Shown here one piece after another: positions 33,481-37,147 of a stretch of DNA of 37,147 nucleotides (the stretch's first letter is position 1; every line of letters begins with the position of its first letter). The position numbers and the translations under genes are program-made. The stretch is from HyVt-560 sp964577195 (GTDB lineage Bacteria > Pseudomonadota > Gammaproteobacteria > UWMA-0217), in NCBI GenBank assembly GCA_964577195.1, contig CAZNYF010000006.1:1-37147 (forward strand), read 5' to 3'. The notes beneath the pieces are model-generated. The model did no database searches. It worked only from the letters and a program-made list of their open reading frames with translations, and had not been told where the DNA came from.

Positions 33481-34335
33481 TTATTTAGCGAGTTTTGTTG
33501 AAAGCTTTTTGGTTCGAGGCGCACCACAAAGGATAGTCCCCAACAGTTTTTTGCTATCAAGCTTAGCCAATCCTTTTTTAATTTGAGCCGGTGAAACTTC
33601 TCCATAAGGGATGCATACCAAAATCAGGTCTGCGTACTCGTTGAGAAGTTCGACATCAGCCACCTGATCAATCGGTGGGGCATCGAAAATTGTAAACCGA
33701 TCTCGCGGAAAACGACGTGTGACGTCCTTAATTAAAATTCTCAGACGTGTTGTTCGCATAAATTCAGTATTTAAATAGTCTGAGCCACCAAAGGGAATTA
33801 CCCGCATACGTCTTACCCCTGTAGGCACCAAAATATCGCTTACCTGAATCTCGTCTTTCTCGATAAATTCCGCCAAACCGGATTCAATAGGATCTGAGCC
33901 ATACAATATCGAACCGGTATTCCACAGCTCAAGTAGCAGAGAGGTTCGAGTTTCATCTGCGGCAATGGCTGAAGCCAGATTTCGAGCTAATACGCTGGAT
34001 TGTTTGGCATTGCCAATTGAGGTCACCAGCACTGAACTCGCAAGCCCTGGTTTTCTCAGAGTGATTTTATTGCGCAGCCCTTTGATTAATGAGTGCATAA
34101 TTGCATTGTTATCTTGCTCGTAGATCAACTGACGCGCGTCCATCTCCTCTCGCGAAAATGTAAATGGCTGAGACATACGCTTAATTTGTTCTCTCGCCTC
34201 GACACTTCGAGCAATGACGCCATCTTCGTATTCGAGATGCCGGCGCCTGATGGTTCCCCCACCTCTACCTGAAGATGTGACATTTTGGCTATCACTGATT
34301 TTTTCCAATACTTGACCAATATGAGATTTGGGCAT
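33481..34335 (-). CDS. Degenerate BY-kinase-like protein (CpsD/CapB fold, predicted inactive)
   Basis: A 284-residue cytosolic protein in the slot of the tyrosine autokinase that normally partners the Wzz-like protein. The fold is recognisable: SSVLVTSIGNAKQSSVLARNLASAIA where Walker A belongs, SLLLELWNTGSILYGSDP at Walker A', and FTIFDAPPIDQVADVELLNEYADLILV at Walker B. However, the GxGKT/S loop is replaced by GNAKQSS, the Walker A' Asp (normally DxDxR) is replaced by ELW, and the C-terminus (TKKLSTKLAK) has no Tyr cluster. Walker B FDAPP is kept. I predict loss of ATPase and kinase activity with a kept structural role. It lies 10 bp after the Wzz-like gene. Confidence 0.8.
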   Translation of the reverse strand: MPKSHIGQVLEKISDSQNVTSSGRGGGTIRRRHLEYEDGVIARSVEAREQIKRMSQPFTFSREEMDARQLIYEQDNNAIMHSLIKGLRNKITLRKPGLASSVLVTSIGNAKQSSVLARNLASAIAADETRTSLLLELWNTGSILYGSDPIESGLAEFIEKDEIQVSDILVPTGVRRMRVIPFGGSDYLNTEFMRTTRLRILIKDVTRRFPRDRFTIFDAPPIDQVADVELLNEYADLILVCIPYGEVSPAQIKKGLAKLDSKKLLGTILCGAPRTKKLSTKLAK

Positions 34336-34345
34336 TATTTAATCC

Positions 34346-35881
34346 TCAACCAGTCTCTTGCAGCATTTTCAGTACGCTAATCAGCGCAATACCTGCAAAG
34401 GTTATTAAAATGAAAAATTGTCGCATCCTGTCTCCCGACTTGGACTCCCTGAGCTGCTTGTCACTGACAAATTCCGGGATCATGCCAAGCACTGGAACCT
34501 TGAGCTTACTCATAATCACTTCGGGTGCTCTCACTGTAGAATCGACCAGTTGCCTAAAATACATTAACGCCACTGGTAGCATTACACCAAACATTAAACC
34601 GGCTAAAACAAAGTGATAAAACTGTAGACCAGAAGGTAGGCGAGGTAAAAATGCAGGCTCATAGATTTTCAGATTCAAGCCCTTTTGCTGCTCATCAATT
34701 TCTTTGGAGACGCGCGCAGCTTCTCTACGGGTTAATAGATCTTCATAGAGTTTTTTGTTGACATCATAATCACGATTTAACTCAGCCAACTCAGCGTCGC
34801 TGGTATGTACAACACTACCTTTTTTTCGCTCACCAATTATATTGTCTCTGGTAACAGAAATACGCGTGTTAAGTGTGGCGATTTTTGTCTTTGCCTGGGA
34901 TAATTGTAATTTAATATCCTGATACACCTGATTGGCTTTAAACCCGTCTTCTACGCCAGCAATGCTATTTGAAGGATCAGACTTTTCCAGTTTTATCTGG
35001 CGCCTTACATCTTCAATTTGATATTTGACACTCTGGATATCCGGATATTCTTCGTGATAACTTAGTCGCAATTCAGAAAGCCGATCCTGCAAATTCTGTA
35101 ACCGTTTTAAATATTGAGATTGTCTTGCGATACTAACTGTTGCTTGCACTTCTCCAGATAGCTGGCGCTCTAGAGAATTCTTTTTAATCGTCGCTTCCCT
35201 GAGATCAAGCTGTGATTGATCCAGTACTTCCTGCAGTCGGTCTAGGCGTTTTGAAATAGCCTCTTCGGAACTAGCCCCTGTCTCCAGACGAGAAGTTTTG
35301 AATATTTTTAATTTATCTTCCGCTAACAGCAACTTTTTGTGGTAAGACTTTACCTGCCCATCAATAAACTGAAAGGCTTCTTCACTTTCCGAGGTGTGGT
35401 AACTATGAATGTCGTTAATGAATATTTCTGTTAGTTCAGTTGCAACCCGTTTAGCTTCTTCAGGACTTTGATCGGTATAACCAATCTTCAAGTACTTATC
35501 ACTACCCACAAGATCGACTTCAATACTAGACTTCATTTCTATAAGAAGAATTTCGTCCTCCAGACTCTCTATATCGCCTTTTAAATAACCCAACTGTCGC
35601 ATTAATTTTGCCACAGTCGTTCTACTATAAAGAATTTCTTTAGCAACCTGAGTCCAGTCAGTTTTGTTGCCGGCCGAAACCGCAGCGCCTTCCAAAATGG
35701 GCTCGAGAACAGTCTCTCCGCCCATAATCAAGGTTGAGGTAGAAGTATACATTTTTGGCACAAAATACCCGAAAGTGGTAATGGATAACGCAATCAATGA
35801 AAACAACAGCGCCATCACCCATTTATGCTGAATGATATTTCTTATTAATAGTTTGTAATCAGTTTCTACTGAATAACGCAT
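34346..35881 (-). CDS. Polysaccharide chain-length/co-polymerase protein (Wzz/GNVR family, XrtA-locus type)
   Basis: A 511-residue inner-membrane protein. There is one N-terminal span (WVMALLFSLIALSITTFGYF), a large periplasmic part with long coiled coils (about 150-370, for example LDRLQEVLDQSQLDLREATI), the span FYHFVLAGLMFGVMLPVALMYF near 430, and a third hydrophobic segment at the very end (FFILITFAGIALISVLKML). The N-terminal Wzz domain begins DYKLLIRNIIQHKW. It controls EPS chain length and couples the export channel to the kinase-like protein encoded next. The extra C-terminal span is a typical feature of this subclass. Confidence 0.9.
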   Translation of the reverse strand: MRYSVETDYKLLIRNIIQHKWVMALLFSLIALSITTFGYFVPKMYTSTSTLIMGGETVLEPILEGAAVSAGNKTDWTQVAKEILYSRTTVAKLMRQLGYLKGDIESLEDEILLIEMKSSIEVDLVGSDKYLKIGYTDQSPEEAKRVATELTEIFINDIHSYHTSESEEAFQFIDGQVKSYHKKLLLAEDKLKIFKTSRLETGASSEEAISKRLDRLQEVLDQSQLDLREATIKKNSLERQLSGEVQATVSIARQSQYLKRLQNLQDRLSELRLSYHEEYPDIQSVKYQIEDVRRQIKLEKSDPSNSIAGVEDGFKANQVYQDIKLQLSQAKTKIATLNTRISVTRDNIIGERKKGSVVHTSDAELAELNRDYDVNKKLYEDLLTRREAARVSKEIDEQQKGLNLKIYEPAFLPRLPSGLQFYHFVLAGLMFGVMLPVALMYFRQLVDSTVRAPEVIMSKLKVPVLGMIPEFVSDKQLRESKSGDRMRQFFILITFAGIALISVLKMLQETG

Positions 35882-35957
35882 AAGTCCTTCTTAATATCTT
35901 CCTGAATCGTACGACAGCCACGAATAGCTGCCGCATAGTAATTATTCGTCCCTAACC
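35882..35957. repeat. GGGACGA-type repeat, copy C (partial/degenerate)
   Basis: The spacer between the Wza-like and Wzz-like genes ends, read on the minus strand, with TTAGGGACGAATAATTACTA (35955-35936), which matches the end of copies A and B, followed by ATGCGGC, similar to the inner CTATGCGC of copy B. An internal CGAATA/TATTCG pair is present, but no opposite GGGACG end is found. It appears to be half of a decayed unit. Confidence 0.5.
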
Positions 35958-36605
35958 TTAAAAGAATCTTTCGGGAACTGTAATCACATCACCAGGCATC
36001 AAAGCATGGTTGGTCCTTAAATCACCTTTTTTCAAGATCTTTTTCAATTTGACCGGCAAGACTTTTCCGCCTTCCTTCTGGCGATATAATTTGGTCGCAT
36101 CTGCCGAGGCAAATTTTGTAACACCACCCGCTTCGAGAACAGCATCAAGCACCGTCATACCCTGACGGAAAGAAATTGAGGTTGGCGTTGTAACGGCGCC
36201 AGTCACTCGTACGCGAGAAAGAAACTCGTGACTTTTCAAATCTGCAAGAATCACTGTTACTTTAGGGTCACGTAAATACTGACGGAGTCGTTCTGTAATG
36301 ACTTTGGATACATTGGTTGGCGTTTCACCACCAACACGGACATCTCCGATCAATGGAACTGAAATTTTACCATCCGGGCGAACGGGTACCTGTACTGATA
36401 AATCTTCATTTTTCCAGACACTCACTCGTACAACGTCATCCACACCGATGCGGTAGTCTTCTGTTTCAACCTGATTAACAAATACAGGTGAATTATTCGC
36501 TGCCGCAACAGGTGCTTTAGAGACTGCCGAATTGGATGCGCAGCCTGCGATTAACCAGACCATCACAACGACGATGATGATTAATTTATTAGTCATTGAA
36601 CTCAT
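35958..36605 (-). CDS. Polysaccharide export lipoprotein (Wza/EpsE type, OPX family)
   Basis: A 215-residue outer-membrane-associated periplasmic lipoprotein. The lipobox is VVVMVWLIAGC-AS. The Poly_export domain has EDYRIGVDDVVRVSVWKNED, VPVRPDGKISVPLIGDVRVG and the SLBB segment RVRVTGAVTTPTSISFRQGM, ending LMPGDVITVPERFF. At this short length it lacks the C-terminal alpha-barrel of E. coli Wza, as is usual for XrtA-type loci. The frame opens at ATG 36605; the second ATG at 36596 (MTNKLIIIVV) has better spacing from the AGGAG box. It is the first gene of the visible EPS operon. Confidence 0.92.
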   Translation of the reverse strand: MSSMTNKLIIIVVVMVWLIAGCASNSAVSKAPVAAANNSPVFVNQVETEDYRIGVDDVVRVSVWKNEDLSVQVPVRPDGKISVPLIGDVRVGGETPTNVSKVITERLRQYLRDPKVTVILADLKSHEFLSRVRVTGAVTTPTSISFRQGMTVLDAVLEAGGVTKFASADATKLYRQKEGGKVLPVKLKKILKKGDLRTNHALMPGDVITVPERFF

Positions 36606-36925
36606 ACTCCTACCAACCTCTTAGTTATTACTTTTCAAATTTTAATTTTTGGCCAACTATTTACTGAATCACTGCCCCATTGCCTGAGTTCTTCTAGAGT
36701 TGATATCCCTTACTCAGACAAACTCCTTTATTATAGGACAAAAAACCCAGCTGAAATCATTACTTTATGTCACGTTTTTAATTCTATCCAACTATCTTCC
36801 ATGGGATCCTTTTTCTTTCAGGCAACTACACAATGAAGATCAAACGCGGCGAGTATAGCCGTGATCAATCGAAAATCACGGGGATTTACGCACAGTTTGT
36901 CCGTAATAATTGAACTATAGACCGT
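36606..36925. promoter_or_regulatory. EPS operon upstream region
   Basis: About 320 bp, AT-rich, without a gene. A minus-strand TATAAT occurs at 36735-36730, about 125 bp before the export lipoprotein start, without a good -35 partner. I saw no clear sigma-54 (TGGCA-N7-TTGCA) match. A weak hairpin (CGTGAT/ATCACG, 36860-36880) lies ~46 bp after the glycosyltransferase stop but has no U-run. The size of the spacer suggests an independent promoter for the EPS genes. Confidence 0.4.
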
Positions 36926-37147
36926 TTAATGACCAGAAATATCCATCAGAAGTTCACTATAGCGTTTACCTATCACCTGCCAGTCATAGGTTTCCAGCAT
37001 TTTCAGTCGTCCTGAACGAGCCATTTGCCTGGCTTTTTGCGGTGAATCCCGCAATGCAGTCACCGCATTTGCCAACGCATCCTTAGACTCTGGATTAACA
37101 ATCACCCCATGCTGCCCGTGTTGCACGACATCATGAATGGCTGGCAC
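36926..37147 (-). CDS. Glycosyltransferase, GT-B fold (C-terminal fragment)
   Basis: Only the last ~73 residues are in the window. The segment VPAIHDVVQHGQHGVIVNPE, followed by ALANAVTALRDSPQKARQM and ETYDWQVIGKRYSELL, is the standard C-terminal end of GT4-type retaining glycosyltransferases (nucleotide-sugar site and closing helices). It probably adds a sugar to the EPS repeat unit. It is on the same strand as the EPS genes but 320 bp upstream of them. Confidence 0.8.
   Translation of the reverse strand: MPAIHDVVQHGQHGVIVNPESKDALANAVTALRDSPQKARQMARSGRLKMLETYDWQVIGKRYSELLMDISGH

Noticed and set aside
1..37147. CRISPR arrays, tRNA or rRNA genes
   Set aside because: No regular spacer-repeat pattern, no cloverleaf with TTCGANNC context outside genes, and no rRNA-like stretch seen on either strand.

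Overview
The window looks like a contig from a gammaproteobacterium of moderate GC content. The gene order greA-carB-carA on one side and rlmE-ftsH-folP-glmM on the other, with yhbY divergent from rlmE, is the classic gammaproteobacterial neighbourhood. gatCAB divergent from mreBCD is also typical of that class. A run of exactly 100 N inside mreB/mreC marks a scaffold gap, so this is a draft or metagenome-derived assembly. No rRNA, tRNA, CRISPR array or transposase gene was found.

Layout. (1) 1-4642, minus strand: gatC-gatA-gatB (tRNA-dependent amidotransferase), a flavodoxin-fold quinone reductase and the start of ppx. (2) 4643-4972: divergent control region with a perfect 27-bp palindrome. 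(3) 4973-7005, plus strand: mreB, gap, mreC, mreD (cell-shape operon). (4) 7188-16776, minus strand: a dynamin-like GTPase, then an accessory block read in the order RND adaptor, MITE-like element, RND pump with a ~244-residue Lys/Ala/Pro-rich tail, small Pro-rich exported protein, ParA-like ATPase, and an Ala-rich TPR protein with four (G/S)LFG modules. (5) 17272-18378, plus strand: rnd. (6) 18409-28535: glmM, folP, ftsH, rlmE (all minus), yhbY (plus), then greA, carB, carA (minus). (7) 28536-37147, minus strand: an exopolysaccharide locus whose gene order matches XrtA/PEP-CTERM-type loci: glycosyltransferase (partial), Wza-like export lipoprotein, Wzz/GNVR chain-length protein, degenerate BY-kinase-like protein, beta-barrel outer-membrane protein, ExeA-like ATPase fused to an FHA domain, and a secreted M23 peptidase. 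No exosortase lies inside the window.

The most interesting material is accessory. The RND/ParA/GLFG-repeat block looks like one co-transcribed unit and could be a spatially organised efflux system. The EPS kinase homologue has lost its Walker A and A' residues and its Tyr tail. The peptidase gene is bracketed by two copies of a palindromic repeat ending in AGGGACGAGT, and a third, decayed copy lies between the Wza and Wzz genes. A 257-bp MITE-like element with ~50-bp terminal inverted repeats and a TAAG target duplication sits exactly at the stop codon of the RND adaptor. All functional statements come from reading motifs and gene order; no database search was possible.
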